A stretch of 64,000 nucleotides of DNA from Streptomyces iakyrus (lineage in GTDB: Bacteria > Actinomycetota > Actinomycetes > Streptomycetales > Streptomycetaceae): assembly GCF_000717055.1 (NCBI RefSeq), contig NZ_JNXI01000014.1:248001-312000 (forward strand), written 5' to 3'. A program made the position numbers and the translations under genes. Of the stretch, positions 1-7,630 are shown piece after piece. Positions within the stretch are counted from its first letter, which is position 1; each line of letters begins with the position of its first letter. The notes beneath the pieces are model-generated. The model saw only the letters and a list, made by a program, of their open reading frames with translations. It did no database searches and had not been told where the DNA came from.

Positions 1-1
1 C

Positions 2-994
2 GTGTCGGCTCCCGACCGGGTCTGGGTGGACCGGGGCGGGGGACTGGAGCTGACGCCGGTGCGCTTCGCCGACGCGGCGGCAGTGCGACGGCTCGCCCAG
101 CGCCTCGCAGCGGTGGCCGGGCGCCGCCTGGACGACGCCCGGCCCTGGGCCGACGCCCGGCTGCCCGACGGCACCCGGCTGCACGCGGTGCTGCCACCGG
201 TGGCGGTGGGCTGCGCCTGCCTGTCACTGCGGGTCGTACGGCCGCGTGCCTTCACGCTCGCCGAGCTGGTCGCGGCGGGCACGGTGCCGCCGGGCGGGGA
301 CCGCATGCTGCGCGCCCTGCTCGACGCCCGGCTGTCCTTCCTCGTCAGCGGAGGCACCGGCACCGGCAAGACCACGCTGCTCAGTGCCCTGCTGGGGCTG
401 GTGGGACCGGACGAGCGGATCGTCCTCGCCGAGGACTCGGCGGAACTGCGGCCCGACCATCCGCACGTCGTGCGGCTGGAGACCAGACCTGCCAACCAGG
501 AGGGAGCGGGCCTCGTGACCCTGGAGGACCTGGTGCGCCAGGCCCTGCGGATGCGGCCGGACCGGCTGGTCGTGGGCGAGGTGCGCGGGCCCGAAGTGGT
601 GCATCTGCTGGCCGCGTTGAACACCGGCCATGAGGGCGGCTGCGGAACCGTGCACGCCAACGCCGCCGCCGATGTACCGGCCCGGCTGGAGGCGCTGGGC
701 ACGGCCGCCGGGCTCGACCGGGCCGCGCTGCACAGCCAGTTGGCGGCCGCCCTCTCCGTGGTGCTGCACCTGGTGCGCGACCGTGCCGGGCGGCGGCGGA
801 TCGCCGAGGTGCACGTGCTGGAACGGGACGCGTCGGGCCTGGTGCGGACGGTGCCGGCGCTGCGGTGGGGAGCGGAGGCGTTCGTGCGTGAGCGGGGGTG
901 GGAGCGGCTGCGGGGGCTGCTCCGGGGCGGGGCGAAAGGGACCGGACCGGGCGAGGCCGGGGTGGAGGGGGCGGGTCATGACGGGGATGCCTGA
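2..994 (+). CDS. tadA: TadA/CpaF-type secretion ATPase (5' end missing)
   Basis: This is the cytoplasmic ATPase that powers assembly of a Tad (Flp) pilus. A Walker A motif GGTGTGKTT lies near residues 117-125 of the visible part, an aspartate-box/Walker B region LAEDSAELRPDHPH follows, and RPDRLVVGEVRGPEV near residue 185 is typical of the type II/IV secretion ATPase family. The window begins inside the gene. The visible part opens at a GTG at base 2, but family members carry a longer N-terminal domain, so the true start is upstream. The 3' end overlaps tadB by 17 bases, which implies translational coupling. It is the first visible gene of a run ending in TadE-like proteins, the helicase/secretion neighbourhood of actinobacteria. 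Family assignment is firm. Confidence 0.93.
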   Translation: MSAPDRVWVDRGGGLELTPVRFADAAAVRRLAQRLAAVAGRRLDDARPWADARLPDGTRLHAVLPPVAVGCACLSLRVVRPRAFTLAELVAAGTVPPGGDRMLRALLDARLSFLVSGGTGTGKTTLLSALLGLVGPDERIVLAEDSAELRPDHPHVVRLETRPANQEGAGLVTLEDLVRQALRMRPDRLVVGEVRGPEVVHLLAALNTGHEGGCGTVHANAAADVPARLEALGTAAGLDRAALHSQLAAALSVVLHLVRDRAGRRRIAEVHVLERDASGLVRTVPALRWGAEAFVRERGWERLRGLLRGGAKGTGPGEAGVEGAGHDGDA

Positions 995-1850
995 GATGTC
1001 GATGGGTGCGGCTGTTGCATGCGTGGGGGCGGCGGTCTGGCTGCTGGGTGAGCGCCAGGAGGCGGCGCGACGGGCACGGCTGCTGCTCACGAGCGGCGAA
1101 GCCTCGGGGAGCGGGCCTCTCGGATGGCGGCGGGTGGCCGTTGAACTGCGGCACGTCCGTGGGCGGCTGCGGCCCGAGTGGTGGTCACCGGTGGCCGGGC
1201 TGGTCCTGGCGGTGCTCGGGGCGTCGGTGCTGCCGGCCGTCCTGAGTGCGGCCGGGGTGCCGTTGCTGCGGCGGGTCCGGCTGGCCGGCCGGGCGCGGCG
1301 GGACCGGGAGCGACGGGCCGAGGCGGTGGTCGCGTTGTGCGCAGCGCTCGCCGGGGAGGTACGGGCCGGACGCCAGCCGGGAGAGGCGCTGTTGCGGGCC
1401 GCGCGGGACTGCGGCGGGCTCGCGGACGCGCAGGCGACGGTGCTGGCGGCGGCACGGTTCGGCGGTGACGTGCCGGACGCGCTCGCCACGGCGGCCCGGC
1501 AACCGGGTGCCGAGGGCCTGCGGGGACTGGCGGCGTGCTGGCGGGTCGCCGTGGACCAGGGCGCCGGGCTCGCCGCCGGACTCGACCGGCTGGCCACCGC
1601 CCTGCGCGCCGAACGGGATCAGCGGTCCGATCTGCGGGCCCAGCTGGCGGGCGCCCGGGCCACGGCGGTGATGCTCGCCGGGCTGCCGGCCCTGGGGCTT
1701 CTCATCGGCACCGCCCTGGGGGCCGATCCCCTGCACGTCCTGCTGCACACCGGTGCGGGGCTGGGCTGCCTGGTGGCCGGCGGGGTGCTGGAGGGCCTGG
1801 GGCTGCGGTGGGTGCAGCGGATCGTGCGGGGCGCGGAGGCGGCGACATGA
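978..1850 (+). CDS. tadB: TadB-like type II secretion F-domain membrane protein
   Basis: This 290-residue inner-membrane protein is the likely partner of the TadA ATPase at the base of the pilus. It has a hydrophobic N-terminal segment, a second pair near residues 70-90, a soluble helical domain with VVALCAALAGEVRAGR (the usual T2SSF/TadB core), and two C-terminal membrane segments (MLAGLPALGLLIGTALGA and LLHTGAGLGCLVAGGVLEG). The ATG at 978 is used because it overlaps the end of tadA. Longer in-frame extensions would run far into tadA. Its stop overlaps the start of tadC in an ATGA arrangement. Confidence 0.88.
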   Translation: MTGMPEMSMGAAVACVGAAVWLLGERQEAARRARLLLTSGEASGSGPLGWRRVAVELRHVRGRLRPEWWSPVAGLVLAVLGASVLPAVLSAAGVPLLRRVRLAGRARRDRERRAEAVVALCAALAGEVRAGRQPGEALLRAARDCGGLADAQATVLAAARFGGDVPDALATAARQPGAEGLRGLAACWRVAVDQGAGLAAGLDRLATALRAERDQRSDLRAQLAGARATAVMLAGLPALGLLIGTALGADPLHVLLHTGAGLGCLVAGGVLEGLGLRWVQRIVRGAEAAT

Positions 1851-2638
1851 GCGGCGCAGAAGTTGTCCACAGGCTGGGGGTGGCCGTGGGAATCGTGCTG
1901 GCCTGCGCCTGGCCGGCGCGATGGGTGGTGGAGGCTCGACGCCGCCGGAGGATGCGCCGGCGGTTGGCCGGGCTGCCGGGAGTCCGGGAAGCGGCTGTTG
2001 CCGTCTCACGGCGGGCATGGTGTGGGGCCGCGCGGACGTGGCTGGCCCCTGTGGGCGTGGCGTGCGCCGGATGGGTGCTTGCCGGGGGCCTCACCGGCGC
2101 AGCGGTGGGACTGGTGGGCGCGGTGGGGTTGTGGCGGTGGCGGCTCAGACAGGAGACGCCCGGCGCGGACCCTGGGGCGCCCGACCTCGCCGAGGCCGCG
2201 CGTCAGCTGCCGCTGGCCGCCGACCTGCTGGCAGCCTGCATCACCGCGGGCGCCGGCCCGGTGATCGCCGCGCAGGCGGTGGGTGAGGCCCTGGGCGGCC
2301 CGGTCGGCGATGCCCTCGCCCGGGGTTCGGCTGAGGTACGGCTGGGCGGCGAACCGGGCTCCGCCTGGCGGACGTTGGGTGCTGTCCCGGGCGCCGGAGG
2401 TCTGGCCCGGCTGCTGGAACGGGCCGATGTGTCCGGACTGCCCGCCGCGGTACCGGTCGCGCGGCTCGCGGCGGAGGCCCGGGCCGACTGGGGCCGAGCC
2501 GCGACGGCCCGGGCCCGGCGGGCGGGCGTGATGGTCAGTGCGCCGGTCGGGCTGTGCTTCCTGCCCGCGTTCATCACGGTCGGCGTGCTGCCCGTGGTGA
2601 TCGGGCTCGCGGACGGAGTGCTCGGAGGGGGTGGTTAA
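1847..2638 (+). CDS. tadC: TadC-like type II secretion F-domain membrane protein
   Basis: This is the second F-domain membrane protein of the Tad machine (263 residues), starting at an ATG that overlaps the tadB stop. It has an N-terminal membrane segment (LGVAVGIVLACAWPARWV), a central pair (WLAPVGVACAGWVLAGG and GAAVGLVGAVGLW), a cytoplasmic domain with LPLAADLLAACITAGAGP, and a C-terminal hydrophobic stretch (APVGLCFLPAFITVGVLPVVIGL). The cytoplasmic LAADLLAACxxAG motif is typical of actinobacterial TadC. It is followed by a 77-base gap before the pilin gene. Confidence 0.86.
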   Translation: MSGAEVVHRLGVAVGIVLACAWPARWVVEARRRRRMRRRLAGLPGVREAAVAVSRRAWCGAARTWLAPVGVACAGWVLAGGLTGAAVGLVGAVGLWRWRLRQETPGADPGAPDLAEAARQLPLAADLLAACITAGAGPVIAAQAVGEALGGPVGDALARGSAEVRLGGEPGSAWRTLGAVPGAGGLARLLERADVSGLPAAVPVARLAAEARADWGRAATARARRAGVMVSAPVGLCFLPAFITVGVLPVVIGLADGVLGGGG

Positions 2639-2715
2639 TGACGCGGCGAACGGCCGGAAGCAGTGAGCAGTGAGCTGTCAGCAACAGGAGTTCGGACTTT
2701 CCCACGGGGGTTCAG

Positions 2716-2925
2716 ATGTATCAGGCGGTACGGGCAGGGCTGCGTGCCCTGGTGTGCGGGATGCGTGCGGCGCGGAGGGACGCGGGGATGGTGACGTCCG
2801 AGTACGCGATGGGAATCGTCGCGGCGGTGGCGTTCGCGGTGGTGCTCTACAAGGTCGTCACGAGCGGCCCGGTCAGCGCGGAGCTGCAGAACATCGTGAA
2901 GGAAGCCCTCAATGCGCGGATGTGA
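2716..2925 (+). CDS. DUF4244 Flp/Tad-type pilin
   Basis: This 69-residue protein is a probable structural pilin. After a basic N-terminus comes a type IV prepilin-like signature, DAGMVTSEYAMGIVAAVAF: a Gly, a Glu five residues after it, then a continuous hydrophobic helix (residues ~34-55), as expected for cleavage by a prepilin peptidase and packing into a fibre. A short amphipathic tail follows. The position between tadC and tadE matches the actinobacterial DUF4244 family. The start is the ATG preceded by a GGGGG stretch. The last 14 bases overlap tadE. No prepilin peptidase gene is in the window. Confidence 0.85.
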   Translation: MYQAVRAGLRALVCGMRAARRDAGMVTSEYAMGIVAAVAFAVVLYKVVTSGPVSAELQNIVKEALNARM

Positions 2926-3271
2926 GCGGGGCGCGGACCGGGGGTTCGTGACGGCGGAGTCGGCCGTGGTGCTGCCCGTTCTGGTGATGTTCGCGATGGC
3001 GCTGGTGTGGGGGCTGCTGGTCGTGGCCGCGCAGATCCAGTGCGTGGACGCGGCGCGGACGGGCGCGCGTGCGGCGGCCCGGCAGGACCCGCCCGGGACG
3101 GTCGTGAAGCTGACCCGCGAGGCGGCGCCGCCGGGCGCGAAGGTGACCGTCAGCCGGGACGCCCAGCACGTGCGGGTGGTCGTCGTGGCGGAGCCGCCGG
3201 TGCTGCGGGGGCTGTCCTTCACCGTGCGCGAGGAGGCCGTGGCCTCGGCGGAGGAGGCGGTGGGCCGGTGA
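2912..3271 (+). CDS. TadE-family pseudopilin
   Basis: This 119-residue protein has the TadE pattern: a short charged N-terminus, FVTAESAVVLPVLVMFAMALVWGLLVVAAQ as a single membrane helix with the conserved TAESA glutamate, then CVDAARTGARAAARQD leading into a small extracytoplasmic beta-rich domain. It is a likely minor pilin of the Tad apparatus. The ATG start has AAGGA eight bases upstream and overlaps the DUF4244 pilin gene by 14 bases. The stop overlaps the GTG of the next gene, so translation of the three is probably coupled. Confidence 0.88.
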   Translation: MRGCERGADRGFVTAESAVVLPVLVMFAMALVWGLLVVAAQIQCVDAARTGARAAARQDPPGTVVKLTREAAPPGAKVTVSRDAQHVRVVVVAEPPVLRGLSFTVREEAVASAEEAVGR

Positions 3272-3963
3272 GACGGCGCCGAAGGAATCCCGAGCGGGAC
3301 CGGGCATCGGCCGCCGTCCGGGGTGCCGGCTCGGGCCGGGGGCCGGTCGACGCCGAGCAGGGCGCTCGGGGTGTCGGATCGGGCCGGGGGTCCACCGACG
3401 TCCGGAGGGTCGGCCCGGGCCGTGGGGGCACGGACGTCCGGAGTGGCGGCGCGGGACGGGGGCCGGTCGGCCTCCGGGGTGCCGGATCGGGCCGGCGGTC
3501 CGCCGACGTCCAGGGTGTCGGCTCGGGCCGGAGATCCACCGGCGTCCGGAGAGGCGGCCCGGACCGGGGGTCTGCCAGCGTCTGGAGTGTCGGGGCGATC
3601 GCCGTTCTGTGCGTGGTGTTCGGTGTCGTTCTCGCGCTCGGACAGGCCGTCGTCATCCGCCATCGTGCGGCGGGCGGTGCGGATCTCGCGGCGCTCGCCG
3701 CGGCGGACCACTGGGCCGACGGGGGCACGGCTGCCTGTGCCCGGGCCGGCCGGGTGGCCCGGGCGCAGGGCGTGCGGCTCGTGCGGTGCGAGGTCGCCGG
3801 GGAGATCTCGGACGTGACGGCGGCGTCGGGCCGCGGACCCTTCACCGCGGAGGTCAGGGCCCGGGCGGGGCCTGCGACGGGTCTGCTGGATCTCCCGGAG
3901 GCTGCCCAGGTGCCTCGTCCGCCGTCTCCTTCTCCTCGGGAGCCCCCTCCAGCAGCACCGTGA
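3268..3963 (+). CDS. TadE-like protein of the helicase/secretion neighbourhood, with N-terminal repeat expansion
   Basis: This 231-residue protein starts at a GTG overlapping the tadE stop (GTGA). The recognisable part begins near residue 99 with DRGSASVWSVGAIAVLCVVF, a single membrane helix, then LALGQAVVIRHRAAGGADLAALAAAD and a region with two cysteines (TAACARAGR, RLVRCEVAG). This matches the TadE-like protein found next to a DECH helicase and Tad genes in actinobacteria. Family members as I remember them are about 100 residues shorter. The extra length is a 12-residue repeat (36-bp period) upstream of the helix. The final 110 bases overlap the convergent helicase gene. Confidence 0.8.
   Translation: MRRRRRNPERDRASAAVRGAGSGRGPVDAEQGARGVGSGRGSTDVRRVGPGRGGTDVRSGGAGRGPVGLRGAGSGRRSADVQGVGSGRRSTGVRRGGPDRGSASVWSVGAIAVLCVVFGVVLALGQAVVIRHRAAGGADLAALAAADHWADGGTAACARAGRVARAQGVRLVRCEVAGEISDVTAASGRGPFTAEVRARAGPATGLLDLPEAAQVPRPPSPSPREPPPAAP
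3319..3582 (+). repeat. 36-bp coding minisatellite in the TadE-like gene
   Basis: About seven tandem units occur, the first imperfect. Six are exactly 12 codons, with a peptide pattern like [36 protein letters not shown] and RRGGPDRGSASV. The last unit looks like the native segment that leads into the membrane helix (DRGSASVWSVG), which suggests the array grew by duplication of this N-terminal segment. The period is a multiple of three, so reading frame is kept. Confidence 0.85.
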
Positions 3964-6301
3964 GGAGCCGCACGGCCCCCCTCTTGTGCAGCGGGTCGTT
4001 GCCGTTGCCGCACTTGGGGGACTGGATGCAGGACGGGCAGCCGGCGTCGCACTCGCAGGAGGCGATGGCCTGGCGGGTGGCGGTCAGCCAGGTGCGGGCC
4101 GTGTGGAAGGCACGCTCCGCGAAGCCCGCGCCACCCGGATGGCCGTCGTAGACGAAGACCGTGGGCAGGAGCGTATCGGGGTGGAGCGGGATCGACACGC
4201 CGCCGATGTCCCAGCGGTCGCACGTCGCGAAGAGGGGCAGCAGGCCGATCGACGCGTGTTCGGCGGCGTGCAGGGAGCCGCCGAGGATCTCGGGGTTGAT
4301 CCGGGCCCGGTCCAGCTGGTCCTCGGTGACGGTCCACCACACGGCGCGGGTGCGCAGCGTACGGGGAGGGAGGTCGAGTTTGGTCTCACCGAGCACTTCA
4401 CCGGTGATGAGCCGTCGGCGGAGGAAGGAGACGACCTGGTTGGTGACCTCGACGGAGCCGTAGCAGAGGCGGCCGTCGCCCCAGGGGATCTCGACGTCCG
4501 TCTCCAGGACGGAGATCGACGTCGTGTCGCGGGCGACCGTGGAGTAGGGCGGGGCGGCCTCCTCGACGAGGGCGACGGAGTCCTCCAGGTCCAGCGACCT
4601 GACCAGGTACGTGCGGCCCTGATGGAGGTGGACCGCCCCCTCGTGCACCGTCGAATGCGCGGCGCCCGCGTCGACCGTGCCGAGCAGCCGGCCCGTGCCG
4701 GTCTCGACGACCTGGACCGGGCGTCCGCCCTCACCGCGGATGTCGGTCAGGTCGGCGGCGCGCTCGCGGCGGGTCCAGTGCCAGGCCCGGGTGCGGCGGC
4801 GCAGCAGCTTCGCGGCCTCCAGTTGCGGCAGGAGTGCTTCGCCGGCCGGGCCGAACAGGTCGAGGTCCTCGTCCGTCAGCGGCAGCTCCGCGGCGGCCGC
4901 GCACAGGTGGGGGGCCAGCACGTAGGGGTTGTCGGGATCGAGGACGGTCGATTCGACGGGCTGGTCGAACAGGGCCTCGGGGTGGTGGACGAGGAAGGTG
5001 TCCAGCGGGTCGTCGCGGGCCACCAGGACGGCCAGTGCGCCCTGCCCGGACCGTCCGGCGCGGCCCGCCTGCTGCCAGAGGGAGGCGCGCGTGCCCGGGT
5101 AGCCGGCGATGACGACCGCGTCGAGGCCGGAGATGTCGATGCCGAGTTCGAGGGCGTTCGTCGCTGCGAGGCCCAGGAGTTCACCCGAATGGAGGGCTTG
5201 TTCGAGAGCGCGGCGTTCCTCGGGGAGATAACCGCCCCGGTACGCCGCGACACGCCCGGCCAGCGACCGGTCGACCTCGGCCAGACGCTCCTGGGAGATG
5301 ACCGAGATCAGCTCGGCGCCGCGCCGGGAGCGGACGAAGGCGACCGAGCGCACGCCCTGCACGGTGAGGTCGGTCAGCAGGTCGGCGGCCTCGGCGGTGG
5401 CCGTGCGGCGGACGGGGGCGCCCTTCTCGCCGTGCAGCTCGGTCAGCGGCGGCTCCCAGAGGGCGAAGACCAGTTCACCGCGCGGGGAGGCGTCGTCGGC
5501 CACCTCCAGCACCGGCACACCGGTCAGGCGGCGGGCTGCCACCGCGGGCTCGGCGGCGGTGGCGGAGGCCAGCAGGAACACGGGCGACGCGCCGTAGCGG
5601 GCGCACAGCCGGCGCAGCCTGCGCAGCACCTGGGCGACGTGCGAGCCGAAGACACCCCGGTAGGTGTGGCACTCGTCGATGACGACGTACTTCAGCGACT
5701 TCAGGAAGGAGGACCAGCGGGGGTGGGACGGCAGGATGCCGCGGTGCAGCATGTCCGGGTTCGTCAGGACGTAGTTGCCGTACTGGCGGATCCACTCGCG
5801 TTCCTCGAACGGAGTATCGCCGTCGTACACGGCCGCGCGAACGGAATGGCCCAGGGGATGTGAAAGTTCCTTCACGGAACGGCACTGGTCCGCCGCGAGT
5901 GCCTTGGTGGGAGCCAGGTAGAGGGTGGTCGCGCCGCGGCCGTTCGGAGCCTGTGCGCCCTCCACGAGGGCGGACAGGACCGGCACGAGGTAGGCCAGGG
6001 ACTTGCCGGAGGCCGTGCCGGTGGCGACGACGACGGAATCGCCGTCCAGGGCGTGCTCCGCCGCGCGCGCCTGGTGGGCCCAGGGATGCTCGATGCCCGC
6101 GGCTCGCACGGCCGCGACCACCTCGGCGCGGATCCGGTCCGGCCAGACGGCATGCCGACCCTCACGTGGGGGCAAGTGCTCCGTATGAGTAATGCGCGCA
6201 GCCCTGCCCGGACCGGACGCGAGCCGGTCCAGGACCGCGTCCGGCGCGGGTCGGGAGGCAGGGTCCGTCCGGGTTCGATCGGATCGGTGATTCTTGGCCA
6301 T
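3854..6301 (-). CDS. DECH-box superfamily 2 helicase with DUF1998 (Hrq1/SftH-like)
   Basis: This 815-residue ATP-dependent helicase is probably involved in DNA repair. Walker A is ATGTASGKS at residues 93-101, the DEAH-type box is VVIDECHTY, and the helicase C domain ends with YPGTRASLWQQAGRAGRSGQG (motif VI). The C-terminal DUF1998-type domain carries a cysteine cluster CECDAGCPSCIQSPKCGNGN, the likely metal-binding site of Hrq1-like helicases. The start is set at the ATG giving MAKNHRSDR; the longer open frame would run through the bldG leader and coding region. It is convergent with and overlaps the TadE-like gene by 110 bases. Its link to the Tad genes is conserved in actinobacteria but unexplained. 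Confidence 0.92.
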   Translation of the reverse strand: MAKNHRSDRTRTDPASRPAPDAVLDRLASGPGRAARITHTEHLPPREGRHAVWPDRIRAEVVAAVRAAGIEHPWAHQARAAEHALDGDSVVVATGTASGKSLAYLVPVLSALVEGAQAPNGRGATTLYLAPTKALAADQCRSVKELSHPLGHSVRAAVYDGDTPFEEREWIRQYGNYVLTNPDMLHRGILPSHPRWSSFLKSLKYVVIDECHTYRGVFGSHVAQVLRRLRRLCARYGASPVFLLASATAAEPAVAARRLTGVPVLEVADDASPRGELVFALWEPPLTELHGEKGAPVRRTATAEAADLLTDLTVQGVRSVAFVRSRRGAELISVISQERLAEVDRSLAGRVAAYRGGYLPEERRALEQALHSGELLGLAATNALELGIDISGLDAVVIAGYPGTRASLWQQAGRAGRSGQGALAVLVARDDPLDTFLVHHPEALFDQPVESTVLDPDNPYVLAPHLCAAAAELPLTDEDLDLFGPAGEALLPQLEAAKLLRRRTRAWHWTRRERAADLTDIRGEGGRPVQVVETGTGRLLGTVDAGAAHSTVHEGAVHLHQGRTYLVRSLDLEDSVALVEEAAPPYSTVARDTTSISVLETDVEIPWGDGRLCYGSVEVTNQVVSFLRRRLITGEVLGETKLDLPPRTLRTRAVWWTVTEDQLDRARINPEILGGSLHAAEHASIGLLPLFATCDRWDIGGVSIPLHPDTLLPTVFVYDGHPGGAGFAERAFHTARTWLTATRQAIASCECDAGCPSCIQSPKCGNGNDPLHKRGAVRLLTVLLEGAPEEKETADEAPGQPPGDPADPSQAPPGP

Positions 6302-6460
6302 CGGCACCGAGTGTGTCACTGGCGTGACGGACAATGGAGCCAAGGCGTCGTGCACGCCTGCCGGTAAGTGATTGAATGCCAACGCGGCTGGCGAAGCGTC
6401 CAGGGGCTGAAGCCGAATGCCCCTAGGGCGACCGCTCGATAGCAAGGTGCTGGAGGATCC

Positions 6461-6802
6461 GTGGACCTGTCCCTGTCGACCGAAACCATGGGCGATCGCA
6501 CGATCGTCAGGGTCGGTGGCGAAATCGACGTATATACCGCGCCCAAGCTGCGCGAGCAGTTGGTCGAGCTGGTGAACGACGGCAGTTTCCACCTTGTCGT
6601 CGACATGGAGGGCGTGGACTTCCTCGACTCCACCGGGCTCGGCGTACTGGTCGGCGGCCTGAAGCGCGTGCGTGCCCATGAGGGCTCCCTGCGCCTGGTC
6701 TGCAACCAGGAGCGCATTCTGAAGATTTTCCGTATCACCGGCCTCACCAAGGTGTTCCCGATTCACACCTCGGTCGAGGAAGCGGTTGCGGCCACCGACT
6801 GA
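6461..6802 (+). CDS. bldG: BldG, STAS-domain anti-sigma factor antagonist
   Basis: This 113-residue protein is the Streptomyces developmental and stress regulator BldG, an anti-anti-sigma factor. It is a single STAS domain with the phosphorylation motif DFLDSTGLG; Ser57 is the residue expected to be phosphorylated by cognate anti-sigma kinases. The start is a GTG five bases after a GGAGG. The next gene encodes an ATP-binding anti-sigma-like protein, as in the S. coelicolor bldG locus, so the two are probably cotranscribed. Loss of bldG in S. coelicolor blocks aerial growth and antibiotic production (established knowledge). Confidence 0.97.
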   Translation: MDLSLSTETMGDRTIVRVGGEIDVYTAPKLREQLVELVNDGSFHLVVDMEGVDFLDSTGLGVLVGGLKRVRAHEGSLRLVCNQERILKIFRITGLTKVFPIHTSVEEAVAATD

Positions 6803-6924
6803 CACCGGACCCGGGCCACACGCCCGGGCCGGCCGTCGTTCGGCAGAAGTCAAGACCGAGGGGGCCCGGGCTTTCGGCGGCCCGGAGCCTCCCGACAGCA
6901 CGCCCGTAGTTGCGAGGGGGATGC

Positions 6925-7359
6925 ATGGCCACCGTTGAGCTCCGCTTCAGCGCGCTGCCCGAGCACGTCAGGACCGCCCGGCTGGTGGCGGCAGCGGTGG
7001 CGCGCAGGGCCGGAGTGGACGAGGCCGTCCTCGACGAGGTCAGGCTCGCCGTCGGCGAGGCGTGCAGCCGGGCCGTCGGGCTGCACCAGATCGGCGGCAT
7101 CTCGGCACCGGTGAAGGTGATGCTGATCGAGGAGGAGAAGCAGTTCTCCATCGAGGTCGGCGACGAGGCCCGGCACGCGGTGGCCGGCGAGGGTGCCGGC
7201 GCCGGTCCCGGCGACCCCGACGGTGAGGCCGACGAGGACGAAATGGGCCTCGCGGTCATCAGCGGGCTCGTCGACGACGTCGAGGTCAGCGCGGGAGAGC
7301 ACGGCGGGCTGATCAAGATGACCTGGCCGACCACGCCACCGCCGACGATCCTGGTCTGA
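6925..7359 (+). CDS. ATP-binding anti-sigma factor-like protein, bldG partner
   Basis: This 144-residue protein has a GHKL/HATPase fold like SpoIIAB/RsbW. VRLAVGEACSRAV is the N-box helix, with the acidic/asparagine position read as E-A-C-S rather than the usual E-A-x-x-N, and LAVISGLVDDVEV corresponds to the GL/ALI part of the G-boxes. Start: the ATG at 6925 has GAGGGGG just upstream; an in-frame TTG five codons earlier overlaps that ribosome-binding site. It lies 122 bases after bldG and is probably in its operon, where it would bind BldG or a sigma factor. The weak N-box raises doubt about kinase activity. A strong terminator follows. Confidence 0.85.
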   Translation: MATVELRFSALPEHVRTARLVAAAVARRAGVDEAVLDEVRLAVGEACSRAVGLHQIGGISAPVKVMLIEEEKQFSIEVGDEARHAVAGEGAGAGPGDPDGEADEDEMGLAVISGLVDDVEVSAGEHGGLIKMTWPTTPPPTILV

Positions 7360-7384
7360 CCCCGCCACCGCACACCGTTCGTCC

Positions 7385-7410
7385 GAAGGGCCCCACCCGT
7401 GGGGCCCTTC
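7385..7410 (+). terminator. Rho-independent terminator of the bldG operon
   Basis: A perfect 10-bp stem (GAAGGGCCCC / GGGGCCCTTC) with a six-base loop lies 25 bases after the anti-sigma gene stop. There is no long T run, as is common in Streptomyces. Confidence 0.8.
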
Positions 7411-7581
7411 GTCATGTGCGGGTGTCAGTGCTCGCCTTTACAGTAGTTCCTGTGCCGTTCATCGCGTGAATTCGTTCACGATCATTCGCGCGCTCTCCGG
7501 CAGCCTCGGAATGCTTTCAGGGCATTACCTCGGACGTCCAATTCCGTTTATCGCGCTCTGTTTTGATCAGGTTCCGGTACC

Positions 7582-7587
7582 TACAAT
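7582..7587 (+). promoter_or_regulatory. Candidate -10 element for hppA
   Basis: TACAAT in an otherwise AT-richer 7440-7590 stretch, 43 bases before the hppA start. The -35 side is poor (TTTTGA-like, about 17 bases upstream). The call rests on one hexamer only. Confidence 0.35.
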
Positions 7588-7630
7588 CCCGTCCACATCT
7601 TGAGCTCAGCCCAAGCGTCAAGGAGGACGA

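Noticed and set aside
6302..6901. The 200-codon N-terminal extension of the helicase
   Set aside because: It would run antisense through all of bldG. The conserved protein starts at MAKNHRSDR.
7561..7568. TTGATC as the -35 of the hppA promoter
   Set aside because: Spacing to TACAAT is only 13 bases, too short for a standard promoter.
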